A stretch of 64,000 nucleotides of DNA. It comes from Membranihabitans marinus (GTDB taxonomy: Bacteria; Bacteroidota; Bacteroidia; Chitinophagales; Saprospiraceae). This document shows positions 45,410 through 56,786 of the stretch, in pieces; position 1 is the first letter of the stretch; the number at the start of each line of letters is the position of its first letter. Under the pieces are notes generated by a model. That model was given only the letters and a program-made list of their open reading frames with translations, was not told the DNA's origin and ran no database searches. A program made the position numbers and the translations under genes. The stretch spans positions 1 through 64,000 of the forward strand of contig NZ_JAJQYA010000017.1 in the NCBI RefSeq assembly GCF_021729155.1, read 5' to 3'.

Positions 45410-47800
45410 CTAAAATTTAACAATGGTAACCCCATCCCCCCCCTTATTGGGTTCGGGATGACTAATTTCCTTAATGGCCTTAAATTCTTGCAAAATATCT
45501 CTGACCAATCGCTTTAATACACCGCTACCCTTACCGTGAAGTATACGCAATTCGTGTGCATTTGAAACAAGAGCATCATCCATAAATTGAAACAATTCCT
45601 TCTGTGCTTCGGCCACAGAATATCCTCTGATATCAATCTTGGTTTCCATAGACTCTTTTGATTGGTTCAACTTCAATGCAACTGAAGTCGTTCTTTTTAT
45701 ATTGAGGGGTTCACGCCCCGGACGCAAATCAGCCTTGGCTACCGTCAATCTTATTATACCAGACTGTAATACAACCTTATTTTTTTGAATGGACATGACT
45801 TCCCCTGATGTTTCGCCATCTTTGAGTTTGACAAAGTCGCCCACCTTAATATTCTTAAAGAAGTCTTTGGGTATTTTCTCATGTTTTACCACTGATGCCG
45901 ACAAATCTTTTATCTCTTCCTTTAATTGTCCTTGTTCTTCTTTGATATCGGCTTCCATTGCTTTTGCTATCTCAATATTATCTTTGGATTGCAACTCCTT
46001 TAACTTTTGCTTTAAAGCCTTTCTCGCCAATTCGGTTTCATTGTAAACCTCCTTCTTGCGATCTATCTTCCATTTTTTCTTTTGATAGGTCAATTCATTA
46101 GCTAGAGATTGATTGCTCTTAAGTAGTTTGTCAATCTTTTTCTTTTCTTCCGCTAACTCCTTTTCTTTTTTGGCAAGAACCGTCTTTTCATTTTCCAAAT
46201 TAACCAACATCTCCTCAATAGCCCATTTGTTTTTACCAGACTTTTTCTTGGCGTACTCTATTATTCCATTATCTAAGCCCGTCTTTTTGGCAATTTCAAA
46301 GGCAAAAGAACTCCCCGGCTGTCCCAAAACAAAACGATAGGTAGGCTCCAAATGCTTTTTATCAAAACTCATCGCAGCATTGATAATGCCTTTTTGTTGA
46401 TCGGCATACATTTTCAAATTAAAATAATGGGTGGTAACTATACCCCATACCCGCTTTTTGTTCAATTTATTTAAGACTGCTTCCGATATAGCTCCTCCAT
46501 ACTGGGGATCTGTACCACTTCCCATCTCATCGATAAACACGAGAGACTTCGAGTCTGATAAATCAACAAAATTTTTCATATTCTTTAAATGCGAACTATA
46601 GGTACTCAAATCCTCTTCCAAAGACTGTTGATCTCCTATGTCAGCAAACATTCGACTAAAAATCCCACAGGTAGAACGCGGATCGACAGGAATCAAAAAA
46701 CCACATTGAATCATCATTTGATTCAGGGCTACCGCTTTCAACAATATCGACTTCCCTCCAGCATTGGGACCAGATAACAATACCATTTTATTGGGGGGTT
46801 GCATATTGAGCTCAAATGGTATGGTTTTTTTATTTACCGCATTATTTTTAAGTAACAACAGTGGATGATAAGCTTGAAACCATTGTATAAATGGACTAGA
46901 TTTTAACTGAGGTAAGGAAGCTTGCATTTTTAAAGCCAGTTCGGCTTTTCCACACCAAATATCCACAAAGGTGAGGATATTATAGCCTTCCTTTAAATAA
47001 AATAATAGCGATCGAATACTGGCACATATTTGACGGATGATCTTATTGACTTCCTGTCTAATATCACTTCGCAAATTAAATGAATCTTGATACAGAGATA
47101 TCATTTCTTCTGGTTCTATATAGACGGTCTTCCCAGAAGCCGACTCATCTTGAATTATCCCTCTAACCCTTCTCTTATTTTCGATGGCTACGCAGAGAAC
47201 TCTTCTTCCATTCTTATAACTTTCAAAAGGCTCACTCAACAAATCGCCCCCTTTGTATTTGCCCAATACCTGCTGAAACACACTGTGTATGGTCTTTTCC
47301 ATTTTGTCCAATTGCTGGTATAATTTCTCAAGAGTTGGACTGGCTTTCCGGTGTATAGACCCATCGGGCTCAAAAATCTTGTTCAATTGGTCGAGCAGTG
47401 GAAATAGAGGAGGTGGAATATGAGCCACATTATCTTTAAACACTGAAGTTGATTTAACCGTTGAATTTTTGCCCCAATCCCTAAGCGAACTGATGACCAT
47501 TAGAAACTGACGAATTTCAAGAACTTCTTCCACAGACAAGGAATAATTCTCAATCTCAAGTCGGCTGAAATAATCCTCCAATTCGGCGTATTCACCGATA
47601 TTCAATTGGAACCCATTCAGCATAATCGACTTCATTTCTTCAACATAGTTCAATTCTTGAACCCAGAGATCATAATTTTGATAGGGTTGAGTCGCTTTTA
47701 TATGTTCTTTAGCCCTGCCCCCCTGTACCAAATTGGCCGTCAATGTCAAAATTTGATCGAACTCGATGTCTTCGGAAAATGTTTCTGGATATATAATCAT
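45410..47800 (-). CDS. mutS2: Endonuclease MutS2
   Basis: A 796-residue MutS family protein without the mismatch domain. The ATPase shows GPNAGGKS (about 340-347), FIDEMGSGTDP and TTHYFNLK. A coiled-coil segment (about 510-620) leads to the Smr nuclease domain (about 715-796) with DIRGYSVAEAQ and HGKGSGVLK. It acts in suppressing recombination or rescuing collided ribosomes in other bacteria. A -7 candidate (TATATTTG, 47862-47855) lies upstream. Confidence 0.95.
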   Translation of the reverse strand: MIIYPETFSEDIEFDQILTLTANLVQGGRAKEHIKATQPYQNYDLWVQELNYVEEMKSIMLNGFQLNIGEYAELEDYFSRLEIENYSLSVEEVLEIRQFLMVISSLRDWGKNSTVKSTSVFKDNVAHIPPPLFPLLDQLNKIFEPDGSIHRKASPTLEKLYQQLDKMEKTIHSVFQQVLGKYKGGDLLSEPFESYKNGRRVLCVAIENKRRVRGIIQDESASGKTVYIEPEEMISLYQDSFNLRSDIRQEVNKIIRQICASIRSLLFYLKEGYNILTFVDIWCGKAELALKMQASLPQLKSSPFIQWFQAYHPLLLLKNNAVNKKTIPFELNMQPPNKMVLLSGPNAGGKSILLKAVALNQMMIQCGFLIPVDPRSTCGIFSRMFADIGDQQSLEEDLSTYSSHLKNMKNFVDLSDSKSLVFIDEMGSGTDPQYGGAISEAVLNKLNKKRVWGIVTTHYFNLKMYADQQKGIINAAMSFDKKHLEPTYRFVLGQPGSSFAFEIAKKTGLDNGIIEYAKKKSGKNKWAIEEMLVNLENEKTVLAKKEKELAEEKKKIDKLLKSNQSLANELTYQKKKWKIDRKKEVYNETELARKALKQKLKELQSKDNIEIAKAMEADIKEEQGQLKEEIKDLSASVVKHEKIPKDFFKNIKVGDFVKLKDGETSGEVMSIQKNKVVLQSGIIRLTVAKADLRPGREPLNIKRTTSVALKLNQSKESMETKIDIRGYSVAEAQKELFQFMDDALVSNAHELRILHGKGSGVLKRLVRDILQEFKAIKEISHPEPNKGGDGVTIVKF

Positions 47801-47960
47801 AGTGGCAATTATAGGACAAAATTAAAAAACCAATGAATTAAATTTAAACAACGGCAAATATAAAACTTCCCAACAAATCAATTTTAAACCCAAATCAAGC
47901 TTTTAATACAACCACTTTTATAATTCAACCTGGACTATTCTATACGATACCATTGCCATA

Positions 47961-47994
47961 TTGGTCTTAAATAAATAAAATTTACCTAATTTTG
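47961..47994 (+). promoter_or_regulatory. Candidate promoter for aroC
   Basis: TTG (47961-47963), a 23-nt spacer and TAATTTTG (47987-47994) fit TTG-N17-23-TAnnTTTG at the long limit; leader of about 28 nt. Confidence 0.5.
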
Positions 47995-48028
47995 GTTTTC
48001 AAATTTTCGATACCTATTAATAATATCT

Positions 48029-49120
48029 ATGAGTGGAAATAGTTTTGGAAAAATTTTTAGAATTTCAACATTCGGAGAATCGCATGGCAAAGGGCTTGGC
48101 GTTATTATAGATGGCTGTCCTTCAGGCATTAAAATCAATATAGAAGATATCCAACGCGATTTGGATCGCCGCAGACCTGGACAATCTAAGATTGTAACTC
48201 AACGAAAAGAGAAAGATCAAATCGATATTTTGTCTGGAATCTTTGAAGGAGTAACTACAGGAACACCCATTGGCATGGTTATTCTCAACCAAGATCAAAA
48301 ATCCAAAGATTACAACCACATCAAAGATACTTTCCGACCTTCTCATGCAGATTATACCTATAATGAAAAGTACGGATTTAGAGATTACCGAGGTGGGGGT
48401 CGATCATCGGCCAGAGAAACAGCCATGCGTGTAGCAGCTGGAAGTGTGGCCAAAGCCATATTGGCACAAATGAATGTGACCATCCACAGTTACGTATCTC
48501 AAGTGGGAAATATCAAACTCGACACTCCTATTGATCAGATTGATACCAGTCTTATAGAATCCAATATCGTCCGCTGTCCAGATGCGGATACTGCCCTAAA
48601 AATGGAAGAATTGATTCTGGAAACCCGTAAAAATGGTGACACCATAGGAGGTGTAGTTACTTGTATCATCAATAACTATCCCGCTGGAATGGGCGAACCT
48701 GTGTTTGACAAACTCCATGCTGAGTTGGGTAAGGCCATGTTGAGCATAAATGCCTGTAAAGGATTTGAAATTGGAAGTGGATTTTCATCAGTATCTATGA
48801 ATGGATCTCAACACAACGATTTATTCTACGTTGACAGTGATGGAAACATGAGAACGAAAACCAACTACTCCGGGGGCATCCAAGGAGGCATTTCTAATGG
48901 TATGCCTATATATTTTAATGCAGCTTTCAAACCGGTGGCTACTATTATTCAACGACAAAAGTCGATCAATACCCAGGGAGAAGAAGTGGATTTGGATGGC
49001 AAGGGAAGACACGACCCTTGTGTAGTTCCTAGAGCGGTCCCCATTGTAGACGCCATGGCTGCTATAACCTTGGTAGATGCATTTCTTCTACAACAACGCA
49101 TGGCTTTTAATACAATCTAA
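48029..49120 (+). CDS. aroC: Chorismate synthase
   Basis: A 363-residue FMN-dependent enzyme making chorismate from EPSP, the last shikimate step. FGESHGKG at the start, [13 protein letters not shown] and the C-terminal [19 protein letters not shown] are family signatures. Chorismate feeds the pabB and pabC genes later in the window. Convergent with the tamB-like gene. Confidence 0.97.
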   Translation: MSGNSFGKIFRISTFGESHGKGLGVIIDGCPSGIKINIEDIQRDLDRRRPGQSKIVTQRKEKDQIDILSGIFEGVTTGTPIGMVILNQDQKSKDYNHIKDTFRPSHADYTYNEKYGFRDYRGGGRSSARETAMRVAAGSVAKAILAQMNVTIHSYVSQVGNIKLDTPIDQIDTSLIESNIVRCPDADTALKMEELILETRKNGDTIGGVVTCIINNYPAGMGEPVFDKLHAELGKAMLSINACKGFEIGSGFSSVSMNGSQHNDLFYVDSDGNMRTKTNYSGGIQGGISNGMPIYFNAAFKPVATIIQRQKSINTQGEEVDLDGKGRHDPCVVPRAVPIVDAMAAITLVDAFLLQQRMAFNTI

Positions 49121-49262
49121 GTATAAACGAATAACTAAAGTGATTCCTCTTTCGCAATATATACCATGATGGTTGGGTGAACCGTCAATGGAAAAAGAAT
49201 GTATGAGTTAAGATAGAAGGCATCCATCTTCTCAAGAAGATAGATAGTATACAGAAAATGTT

Positions 49263-52200
49263 TTACAATTCGGATTTCGATCTCGAACCAAAAATAAAAT
49301 TATAGAAACTGTCAAATTCCTTCCTATAGCTAAGACCGACACCGAATTTGGCATTTTTCTCAGTTCGATATGGTTCTGTTCTTTGATATAGATTGGCCTT
49401 TAGGCGATGATCCTCAGTGATGGCGTATTCTATTACAAAATCATGAGTAATCAAAGTATTGGCATTAAAAGCCGATCCCGTTAAAAGATTGGCTTCTGTT
49501 CGGATTCGCAGTCGATTGTCCAAAAATCCAAACTCTGGTTGTAAAATAATTTCATTACCCGTTTTCACCCCGGTGTTGACGTCACGTTCATAGGAATTTC
49601 GATATACATTATAACCTACATTGAGTTCTATATCGGAAATAAAGGCTACATCATCCAGTGACGACTGCAGATATTCCGTAATAAAGAAAGACAATTGATT
49701 GGTCAGCACTTCAGACACCGTATTCACAACCGTCCCATCAATATTTACCACCGATGATACACTGGGGATAAAAGATCGCGCTATCAACAAACCGAATACT
49801 TGTTTATTGATTTCATTCTGATCATCTTTTAATACCCTCATTCGATCTTCCACGTAATTTTTGATTTGACCTGACAATTCAGGGAATTCAATGTTGAAAT
49901 TGATCTCGGGTGAAAACAAGTCACCACTGAGATGAAGAAACAAATCGACTGGCGTTGCATTCTGCGCCAACTCTTGCAATCGATCATCACTTACGTTTAG
50001 GTATTCGATAATAAAATTGTAAGGTGGAGTACGCACTGAATACGAAGCATCAAGGTCAATTTTGGCATCGAGAGGATCCCCATTCCAAGTAATGGTCCCT
50101 CCCCTATTTATTTTAAACGATTTTCGCGTAAAGTTCAATTGTGCAAATAAATATTGCCCAGAAATCACTTCATAGGTTCCCTGCATGGTAAAATTGCCGG
50201 AACGACTCATCTCCATATGCAGTTCACTAAAACCTCGAGATCTTAGAATATCTCCGGAAGATTCGTCGAGAATAATGGAAACTTCACAATCTTCCGTAAG
50301 GGTTAAATCTAGATTTAGTTTTAGTCCTTCTATCTTAAATCGTCCGTTGTCTACTTTGATATTGTCGTATTCTTCAAAAGTATTATTGCTAATAAAATTA
50401 ATAAAGAAATCTTCATTTCGATCCACCGATATCGTCGATGATATAGGGATAGAGATATGTGATGTAGGTCCTGTTCGAGCTTGAACATCCATATTCAGTT
50501 GAGTAAACGGGCCAGAAATGTGAAGTGATGCCTTGCCCAGGCCTCGTCCATAAAATAAAGCTCCTTCGGTGTTCTGAGTATTTAACAGCAAAAATTTATC
50601 GGAAGACACCCTAGTATCCATCCTAAAATTGGTCAAATGATCATGTCTTATCCCTCCGGAAACATCAGCTAAGTTCCCCTCTGAATCCACCATATTGATA
50701 TCGTCAAAATCAATTAAATCATTGGACAAATCCACTCCTGAATTAATAAACTTGTATTCTGTACCCAACAATGGTATCGTGGTTTTACCGTTGATCAAGG
50801 CACGTCCCCCAATATCCGCCTGTTGACCATCACTTTCCAAAGTGACAGAAGCATTGACATATCCAGAGGTTTGATTAATGATATCGGACATCAAAAACTC
50901 TAATACCAATATTGGAAATTGATTGGCTTGAATGTCAAAATCAAATATGGGTATCTTATTCTCGTCTTTATTGAATATATCATAAGCTCCCTTAGCGATC
51001 ATGGTTTTCTTCCCCTTGTTCTCAAAATTCATAGAGACATTGGCCATTTGTTGAAGTCCCAATGTATAGAACAAGGTCGTAAATGTACCAAAATTTTCAT
51101 TGTTGATTACCATATCTTGAACAATGGTTTCAACCTCTAAACCAGTGAGATTAAAAATATTTTCAACCCCAATCACGACATCACCACTGCCGCTAAATTT
51201 AAATTTCCCATTGGGAAAAAATCGATCTAAAAACTGAATATCTACATTTCGCACTCCTGCCACCATGGATTCATCAGTAGCACTCTGGACATATAGATTT
51301 CTATCACCAGAAGTAAAGACAAGATTATCCACAAACAACCTTCCTTTTCCCACACTGATGGAGTTTTCTTGATTGAGCATCCATTCGCGCTTCAACAACT
51401 CAAAAGAAGAACTATCTATGCCCAGCTCAAAATTTTTGTCGGCCTGAAACTCATTACTACCCGCTATATAAAAACGATCTACGATATTGTTAATCGATTT
51501 GGTTTCCAATTTAAAGCCCAATTGATCGCCAATTAATTTGGCGTTTAGCTGCAAACTGTCGACAAATAAATTACCCGAGTGAAAATTATCTGCATACACT
51601 ATCCATTCGTTATCCGTCTTACTGCCACTGGCATTAATATTGAGAGCCTCTATAATATTTTTATCAAATTGAATCTTTGGTGCCGATGCTTGAAAGTAGT
51701 ACTCAAAATTTTCTCTCCCCCTGTTTCTATAGGTTAACGAAAGATTTAGATCGTGGATCGTATCCAATTTTGCATTGATTAAGTGACTAAACTCCTGGGT
51801 ATCATTGACATCAATTACCATAGTAAAGTCATTGGAATAAATGGTATCCGAAGACAGATTGACATCGGGAAAATAACTGATAATCTGAGGATGGCGACTT
51901 TTCAGAATCTCATAAGTAGTACTTAGAATATTTTCCATATTAAACTGACCGTCTATATTGATAGACAAGATATCCGACCTCAACTTCCAATCTTTGAAAT
52001 TATTCCCCCAGGATTTGGCATCGAAGGTAATCTCATTCATATGAAAGTCTATACTGTCCTCTCGGGTGAGAATAAAGTTATTGAGACGAGCATATCCACT
52101 GAGACTATCGATGGGCATAACTATGAGGTCGACATCCACATTTCCTGAAAGTGCCACTCTGACATCGGATAAATTTAATTCATCTAATTGGGCATTGTTT

Positions 52201-54083
52201 ATCCTTCCCAGCACATTGATCCGTGGAATAGCAGAAAAATCGATAATCCCGTTGAGTACAAAATCCAACTCCTCTTTATCCATGCCCAAACTCCCGTTGA
52301 ATCGATTGTTTTCTACCCGGCCATTTAACACAAAATCCTTGTAGGTATATCCTTTAAAATATATAGAGTCTACCCTTCCTTGAATAAAGGCCGTCATTTG
52401 ATTTAGATTAAAACTTTCCCCCTCATTGAGGTTTGCAGTCAAACTAACCCTACCCAAATCGGGATTGGCAAAGAAGGTACCTATATCAAAATTTTTCAGT
52501 CCAAATTCGGTGTTGTATTTAATACTTTTTAGATTTAACTCTGTTCGATTATGAACGATACCCAATGCGGTCTTAGCTGTCAAATCACTGACCAGGCGAT
52601 TTCCATTGACATCAACGGATCCGTAAATGCCAATATTGACTAAGGAATCCAATCCCAGAGGAAAGTCTATAAAAGAGAGATTCTTTTTAAGATACCAACT
52701 AGGTATTGACGTCTTCTTAAAATTAAAAGTATATCTATTGGGAAGTTCACTTAATACGTTTTTAATATGAAATCCACCACCGAGCAATAATCCATCATCA
52801 GACAATTTCCATTCTTCTGCCGTAAAATCGTTTAATGTGCCCCGCAATTTAAATTCAGCTTGATAAACTTTCTCGAGATTACCCTGCATCGCTTCATTGT
52901 CGGCCAAACTAGGAAATAAGGTAGCTATATCAACCATGTGAATTTGGCCTTCGGGTAAATCGGCTTGCCAATTGACTAGATTCTGAAAATCTAAGAAATT
53001 TTGAATTTTTGTAAAGTCAAACACAAGATCTCCACTGACATAGGACTGCAATACATTAAAGTGAACATCATTCACTGTTAGTTTTGTCTCTTCCAATTCC
53101 AAATTACCAAACGAAGCCTGCTTAATGGTCACAGAATCCGCAATATTAAACCCTACGCTGAAATCCTTGGCCAATACGTGATTTTCATCGGAATCTCCCT
53201 TTCCCAAACTTCCATTTATTTCTTTAAAATGAACGGTGTGGTTATAATCAGCTATATCTGTGTTCCAATTAAACACATTAAGACGTCCATCGATAATTTC
53301 AAGATCATCGACATCTAAATCAAAAAACCAAAAAATATGTTTTTTTTCCTCAGTGTCAACAATATTGTTTGCAATGGCTATTGAATCTTTTTCAGCTTGA
53401 ATTTCAGCCAACAACAAACTGATAATTGGATGATCTCCTGCCGTTTGTTTGGCTCCATAAATAGTCACATCGGGACGGGTAATGACCATATTCTTTAAGG
53501 CGTATTGATCGGAGAAGTTAGCAGAAGTTACTTCACCAGAGATTTGATCGGTAATGACATCTATATCAAATTTGGTTACCGTATCTTTAAAATTAAGATT
53601 AAAATAACTAACATCAATTTCACAGGGAGAAAACAAAAACCGCATAGGATCTTTATTCTCCTCGGTAAGTCCCATATTCCCACTCAATTTTTCTTTGGAA
53701 TAGTTAAATATCCCTCGAAAAACAACGGAATCGGCTTTTACACTCGAAAAGGTAATTTCTTTTCGAATCAATTTAATCGGATTGACATTTATAGCGACAG
53801 TGGCATCGGACAAGTACAACATCGTATCTAAGCCTTCCTTGGCCAGTAACAACCTCTGTATATGAATTTTATTAAAGGGTTGAAAATCAATATTTCCAAC
53901 AGACACAGTTAAACCCAACTTATCTTTTAAGAATTGGGATGATCCATTGATTACTTTGGTTTGAACGGTAGACGAATTGAGGAATAAAACCAGACCGGAA
54001 AACAATAACACCACAAATAGAACCAATCCAAGTCCTATTCGCTTAAGTATTCTCCATTTATCTTTTTGTTCTGTTTCCACCAA
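49263..54083 (-). CDS. TamB-like translocation and assembly module protein
   Basis: A 1606-residue protein with one N-terminal membrane helix (about 15-33) and a very long beta-rich, AsmA-like body ending in the DUF490/TamB domain (about 1150-1600). Proteins of this type span the periplasm and carry lipids or help outer-membrane protein assembly. There is no ATG: TTG at 54083 and GTG at 54080 are the possible starts. It follows folP after 24 bp. Confidence 0.9.
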   Translation of the reverse strand: MVETEQKDKWRILKRIGLGLVLFVVLLFSGLVLFLNSSTVQTKVINGSSQFLKDKLGLTVSVGNIDFQPFNKIHIQRLLLAKEGLDTMLYLSDATVAINVNPIKLIRKEITFSSVKADSVVFRGIFNYSKEKLSGNMGLTEENKDPMRFLFSPCEIDVSYFNLNFKDTVTKFDIDVITDQISGEVTSANFSDQYALKNMVITRPDVTIYGAKQTAGDHPIISLLLAEIQAEKDSIAIANNIVDTEEKKHIFWFFDLDVDDLEIIDGRLNVFNWNTDIADYNHTVHFKEINGSLGKGDSDENHVLAKDFSVGFNIADSVTIKQASFGNLELEETKLTVNDVHFNVLQSYVSGDLVFDFTKIQNFLDFQNLVNWQADLPEGQIHMVDIATLFPSLADNEAMQGNLEKVYQAEFKLRGTLNDFTAEEWKLSDDGLLLGGGFHIKNVLSELPNRYTFNFKKTSIPSWYLKKNLSFIDFPLGLDSLVNIGIYGSVDVNGNRLVSDLTAKTALGIVHNRTELNLKSIKYNTEFGLKNFDIGTFFANPDLGRVSLTANLNEGESFNLNQMTAFIQGRVDSIYFKGYTYKDFVLNGRVENNRFNGSLGMDKEELDFVLNGIIDFSAIPRINVLGRINNAQLDELNLSDVRVALSGNVDVDLIVMPIDSLSGYARLNNFILTREDSIDFHMNEITFDAKSWGNNFKDWKLRSDILSINIDGQFNMENILSTTYEILKSRHPQIISYFPDVNLSSDTIYSNDFTMVIDVNDTQEFSHLINAKLDTIHDLNLSLTYRNRGRENFEYYFQASAPKIQFDKNIIEALNINASGSKTDNEWIVYADNFHSGNLFVDSLQLNAKLIGDQLGFKLETKSINNIVDRFYIAGSNEFQADKNFELGIDSSSFELLKREWMLNQENSISVGKGRLFVDNLVFTSGDRNLYVQSATDESMVAGVRNVDIQFLDRFFPNGKFKFSGSGDVVIGVENIFNLTGLEVETIVQDMVINNENFGTFTTLFYTLGLQQMANVSMNFENKGKKTMIAKGAYDIFNKDENKIPIFDFDIQANQFPILVLEFLMSDIINQTSGYVNASVTLESDGQQADIGGRALINGKTTIPLLGTEYKFINSGVDLSNDLIDFDDINMVDSEGNLADVSGGIRHDHLTNFRMDTRVSSDKFLLLNTQNTEGALFYGRGLGKASLHISGPFTQLNMDVQARTGPTSHISIPISSTISVDRNEDFFINFISNNTFEEYDNIKVDNGRFKIEGLKLNLDLTLTEDCEVSIILDESSGDILRSRGFSELHMEMSRSGNFTMQGTYEVISGQYLFAQLNFTRKSFKINRGGTITWNGDPLDAKIDLDASYSVRTPPYNFIIEYLNVSDDRLQELAQNATPVDLFLHLSGDLFSPEINFNIEFPELSGQIKNYVEDRMRVLKDDQNEINKQVFGLLIARSFIPSVSSVVNIDGTVVNTVSEVLTNQLSFFITEYLQSSLDDVAFISDIELNVGYNVYRNSYERDVNTGVKTGNEIILQPEFGFLDNRLRIRTEANLLTGSAFNANTLITHDFVIEYAITEDHRLKANLYQRTEPYRTEKNAKFGVGLSYRKEFDSFYNFIFGSRSKSEL

Positions 54084-54107
54084 TTTAATTTAGGGTCAAA
54101 CCTTGTT

Positions 54108-55013
54108 TTAAAATTCCATATTTACAATATTATCAGAATTGAATTCCTCCCATATTTTAATACACTGAACGGCTTCTTTGACATCGTGCACTCGAAGTAT
54201 CTTGGCACCTTTGGCCAAAGCCAACATATGAACAGCAGTCGTTCCATTGAGTGCTTCTTCTACATTGACATCGAGTACATTTCTTATAAAGGATTTCCGC
54301 GATACACCGACCAATATCGGAAACCTCAGTACATCATATGCATCCAAATAATGTAATAACGAAAAATTATGTACTATAGTCTTACCAAAACCTATGCCAG
54401 GGTCTAAAATTAGGTCTACAATATTGGCTTTTTTAGCTGATTCGATTCTTTCTGTAAAATAATCGAATACACTGAGCACTACATTTTCGTAATGAGGATC
54501 ATTCTGCATGGTTTCAGGCAGACCTTCCATATGCATAATTACAAATGGAACAGGATATTTCCCTACCACGTGTAACATGTCTTTGTCGTACATGCCACCA
54601 GAGATATCGTTGATCATGGCAGCCCCATGGGATAACACCCATTCTGCGACCTTACTGTGCAGCGTATCTACCGATATCAAAGCCTTGGGAAAGGTGGACT
54701 TCAATTCACTGAAGTAAATCTTAATCCTTTTTAGTTCTTCATCTTCTGACAAAATCTTGGAACCTGGTCTAGAACTCATCGCTCCAATATCGATAAACCA
54801 TGCCCCTTCTTTAATCATTTTGTCGGCACTGTAAATCATATCGTCAATGGCCTTAATTCTCGAAGCAGGATAAAACGAATCTTCATTAAAATTGAGTACT
54901 CCCATCACCTTAGGCGATTGAAGATCAACGAGATGTCCATGACAATTTAAAGTATCATATGTAATCAAATTGATGTATCGTTTAACATGATTTATGGTTT
55001 GCATAAAGCACAA
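54108..55013 (-). CDS. folP: Dihydropteroate synthase
   Basis: A TIM-barrel DHPS (301 residues) joining p-aminobenzoate to the pterin pyrophosphate. DIGAMSSRPG, DPGIGFGKT, GVSRKSF and the C-terminal RVHDV are intact. The first signature, usually NVTPDSF, is NFNEDSF here. M4 (55004) may be the true start. The pabB and pabC genes for its substrate are in the same window. Confidence 0.93.
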   Translation of the reverse strand: MCFMQTINHVKRYINLITYDTLNCHGHLVDLQSPKVMGVLNFNEDSFYPASRIKAIDDMIYSADKMIKEGAWFIDIGAMSSRPGSKILSEDEELKRIKIYFSELKSTFPKALISVDTLHSKVAEWVLSHGAAMINDISGGMYDKDMLHVVGKYPVPFVIMHMEGLPETMQNDPHYENVVLSVFDYFTERIESAKKANIVDLILDPGIGFGKTIVHNFSLLHYLDAYDVLRFPILVGVSRKSFIRNVLDVNVEEALNGTTAVHMLALAKGAKILRVHDVKEAVQCIKIWEEFNSDNIVNMEF

Positions 55014-55118
55014 ACCGAAATTTAAACGAATTTAGGGATTTGAGTTGATAAAATGAAAGAGTCTATTATGCTAATTCAGAATAGTAATCGAATTTCTCCC
55101 CTAGCTAGCAATAAAAAA

Positions 55119-56051
55119 CTAATTGGATGATTTAGAACTTTTAATAAAAGGGGCCAACCATTGTTTTTTTACCCCTTGGGGATATTCTTCATCTCCGGGA
55201 AATCCCAGCTCAATATTTTTACCATCCTTTGGGATATAAGCTGTTTTAAAAATATAATCCCAAATACTAAGACTCTGACCAAAATTGGCTCCATAACGAT
55301 GCTCATATGGCAATATCTTGGCGTGATGCCAGATGTGCATTTTGGGATTGTTCAACAAATATTTAAACGGTCCATAATCCCATCCAATGTTACTGTGATT
55401 GAGATGCCCCACTAGAATAGTAAAAACGTGAATTATAAAAAAATCCTGAATACCAAAACCTATCATAGCCAATGGTATATATTGCAGTGTCTTATAGACT
55501 ACTATCTCCATCCAGTGAAAGCGAAAATGAGCCGCAAACCCCATTTCTTTTACCGAATGGTGTAATTTGTGAAATTCCCATAGGAAAGGAATTCGATGCA
55601 ACAATATATGGATAAACCACTGCACAAAATCTACTACAACAAACATGGTCAACCACTGTAAAACTACAGGCCAACTTCCTATTTCGACGGCTACAAGATT
55701 CTCCATCCCCCCCCAAGCCAAAACATCATTAAACATTTCAACAGCCACATCGGAAATTGCATTATATCCCACTAAAGAAAAAATAAAAAAATTGAATATC
55801 ATATAGAATCCATCCAACCAAAAATCTTTCCGAAAGGCAGTTCCTCGATCTACCCATGGTATAATGATTTCTATTACCCAGACCATTAATGACAATCCAA
55901 TTAGCCAGTAAAAATAGTTATGCCAAGAGGGTTGAGTAATCTCTTGAAAGAGGTAATGACCATAGCCTGTAAATGAAGAAGTTAAAATTTCAATATACTT
56001 ATCCAATTCTTCTACATTATTTATTGTTCTAAAAAATAGGGAGTAAACCAT
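55119..56051 (-). CDS. Sterol desaturase/fatty acid hydroxylase family protein
   Basis: A 310-residue membrane di-iron protein with about five spans. Histidine clusters HILLHRIPFLWEFHKLHHS, HLNHSN and HIWHHAK are the iron-binding boxes. In Bacteroidota such enzymes hydroxylate or desaturate lipids or carotenoids; the substrate is not decidable. Gene on its own between folP and the DoxX gene. Confidence 0.88.
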   Translation of the reverse strand: MVYSLFFRTINNVEELDKYIEILTSSFTGYGHYLFQEITQPSWHNYFYWLIGLSLMVWVIEIIIPWVDRGTAFRKDFWLDGFYMIFNFFIFSLVGYNAISDVAVEMFNDVLAWGGMENLVAVEIGSWPVVLQWLTMFVVVDFVQWFIHILLHRIPFLWEFHKLHHSVKEMGFAAHFRFHWMEIVVYKTLQYIPLAMIGFGIQDFFIIHVFTILVGHLNHSNIGWDYGPFKYLLNNPKMHIWHHAKILPYEHRYGANFGQSLSIWDYIFKTAYIPKDGKNIELGFPGDEEYPQGVKKQWLAPFIKSSKSSN

Positions 56052-56369
56052 TTAAAAATTCCAAAATTAAACTAATAAAAACAAAGTATTTGTTACAAAA
56101 GTCACAGAGTAAAAATACTGTCAGGGAGGACTCCTGGTTTATTCAAATAAATTGAAAACAAGGTCCTGAATCAAAATAAACAAATCTACTCATTATCAAT
56201 AAATTACTATGACTTACTTCATTTAATCATAATAGGAATTTGATATTATAATTTGTTAGTATTTTTTTTGGAAAGAATTAAAATTCTAGGTATTTTTCTT
56301 AATTTATAAATTAGTTTTGTAGCAATATTCAGGCCAATCGCTATCCACCAAAATCAAAAAACATAGACC
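56052..56369. other. Intergenic region between divergent sterol-desaturase and DoxX genes
   Basis: AT-rich region with a candidate -7 box for the DoxX gene (56312-56319). No gene or terminator could be supported. Confidence 0.4.
56312..56319 (+). promoter_or_regulatory. Candidate -7 element for the DoxX gene
   Basis: TAGTTTTG fits TAnnTTTG, about 50 nt before the ATG at 56370. No TTG at the standard distance. Confidence 0.4.
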
Positions 56370-56786
56370 ATGAAACGATCCTCGATGAATGAAAATATGA
56401 CGAGTTTAATATTACGACTGATCTTTGGATTGTTTATACTATTCGGGCATGGCTGGAATAAATTAGTTAAAATTATTGAGGGTAATTTTGACTTTCAGTC
56501 GGTTTTTGGAATACCTTCTTCACTAACCTTAATTCTAGCCATCTTTGCCGAAGTATTATGTGCAGGTCTGTTGATTCTGGGTTTTAAGACACGTTGGGTC
56601 GCAACCATATTATTCTTTACCATGATATCAATTGCCTTTACAGCACACAGCGGTGATCCACTCTTTATGTCCAATGCCAACACTGGAAACAGCAAAGAAT
56701 TCGCCCTATTATACGCTGGAGGATTTTTGGCCATTATGTTTATTGGAGGTAGAAAATACTCTATCGACGGCATACTAAATTCTTAA
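56370..56786 (+). CDS. DoxX family membrane protein
   Basis: A 138-residue protein with four membrane helices. LILRLIFGLFILFGHGWNK and the FAEVLCAGLLILGFKTR segment match DoxX/DoxD-like proteins, some of which work in redox or stress pathways. The specific role is unknown. It stands alone, upstream of the cobalamin riboswitch. Confidence 0.85.
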   Translation: MKRSSMNENMTSLILRLIFGLFILFGHGWNKLVKIIEGNFDFQSVFGIPSSLTLILAIFAEVLCAGLLILGFKTRWVATILFFTMISIAFTAHSGDPLFMSNANTGNSKEFALLYAGGFLAIMFIGGRKYSIDGILNS

